Of a DNA stretch of 36,149 nucleotides, positions 35,821 through 36,149 are shown in pieces. The DNA is from Saprospiraceae bacterium (GTDB taxonomy: Bacteria > Bacteroidota > Bacteroidia > Chitinophagales > Saprospiraceae). Where the stretch lies: contig JAHQWA010000606.1 of NCBI GenBank assembly GCA_019634045.1, positions 1-36,149 of the forward strand, given 5' to 3'. The translations under genes were made by a program, and so were the position numbers. The notes under the pieces are model-generated. The model did not search any database. It saw only the letters and a list, made by a program, of their open reading frames with translations, and was not told where the DNA came from. The stretch's first letter is position 1; every line of letters begins with the position of its first letter.

Positions 35821-36149
35821 GAACGTCCACTGTATAAAACGATTTGACTAGGGTTTAGAAATTGCTGATCAAACCCATTCTCTCGGAGCCATTGGTGAAG
35901 CATCACGTGTTCGCAATCCTCCCCTCCATATTCGGCACCGGCCAAGATACCTGCACTTCGGTATATGGCCAGACCTCCAAAAACGGATTTTACGGGAACC
36001 AATTCCTTTCCACGTTGAAACTGCAGCGCATTAATCTCCTCCAAGCTTTTAGGATCGTCGTCCCCTTTAGGTCGAAAAGCAAAAGCATCATAAAAAATCG
36101 GATTGGGAATCGGGTCCCCATAGGGCGGTACTAAAATACCGTTTGATCC
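35817..36149 (-). CDS. C-terminal part of a putative glycosyltransferase (runs off the window)
   Basis: The last 110 residues of a longer protein are present; the frame is open to the right edge. Visible features are PIFYDAFAFRPKGDDD, KSVFGGLAIYR and GGEDCEHVMLHQWLREN, followed by LNPSQIVLYS. This resembles the end of nucleotide-sugar-dependent transferases in which a conserved Asp-Cys-Glu-His patch follows a FGG strand. The resemblance is from memory and cannot be verified here. Its position next to the sulfotransferases supports a glycan role. The stop overlaps the fusion gene start by four bases. Confidence 0.6.
   Translation of the reverse strand, partial: GSNGILVPPYGDPIPNPIFYDAFAFRPKGDDDPKSLEEINALQFQRGKELVPVKSVFGGLAIYRSAGILAGAEYGGEDCEHVMLHQWLRENGFDQQFLNPSQIVLYSGRS

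Noticed and set aside
1-36149. CRISPR arrays, insertion sequences, tRNA or rRNA genes
   Set aside because: No regular direct-repeat array, transposase or recognisable RNA gene was seen by eye; this was not an exhaustive search.

Overview
The window looks like a chromosomal segment of a Bacteroidota bacterium. A member of the Saprospiria/Lewinella-like group is my best guess, but this is inference from protein style and not from a marker gene. Supporting signs are a DUF5723-type outer-membrane protein, a TolC plus MacA-like adaptor pair, many lipoprotein signals, and promoter elements of the Bacteroidota type (TAnnTTTG) upstream of several genes. I saw no rRNA, tRNA, CRISPR array, transposase or phage gene.

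Left part (1-6330): a possible gene end at the very edge, a gene-poor stretch with a hairpin, a DUF5723 protein and an ElaA-type acetyltransferase on the plus strand. A strong bidirectional terminator follows. On the minus strand are a TolC-type outer-membrane channel and a periplasmic adaptor of an efflux system whose inner-membrane pump is not here, then an AraC-type regulator.

Sugar-uptake region (6331-15004): the AraC gene is divergent from a five-gene plus-strand operon. It encodes a lipoprotein sugar-binding protein, two MalF/MalG-type permeases, an MsmX/UgpC-type ATPase and a family 65 glycoside hydrolase. A complete ABC sugar importer with its own cytoplasmic glycosidase makes good sense as one pathway: bind an oligosaccharide, import it, cleave it. 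A secreted family 20 beta-hexosaminidase lipoprotein converges on this operon and may be functionally related.

Middle (15005-18830): an astacin-like zinc-protease lipoprotein, a small NTF2-fold lipoprotein, a MerR/TipAS drug-sensing regulator with a clear MerR-type operator inside its promoter, and an alpha/beta hydrolase.

Right half (18896-36149, continuing past the edge): a cell-surface glycan locus. It contains an ABC-2 exporter (Wzm/Wzt-like), at least four glycosyltransferases plus a partial one at the edge, a DUF2304 protein, a 994-residue multi-membrane protein resembling GT-C enzymes, an MBOAT O-acyltransferase with an SGNH-like partner, and five sulfotransferase domains. One of those is fused to an FkbM-type methyltransferase. 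Together this predicts an exported surface polysaccharide or glycolipid decorated with sulfate, acyl and methyl groups. The density and diversity of sulfotransferases is the most unusual aspect of the window.
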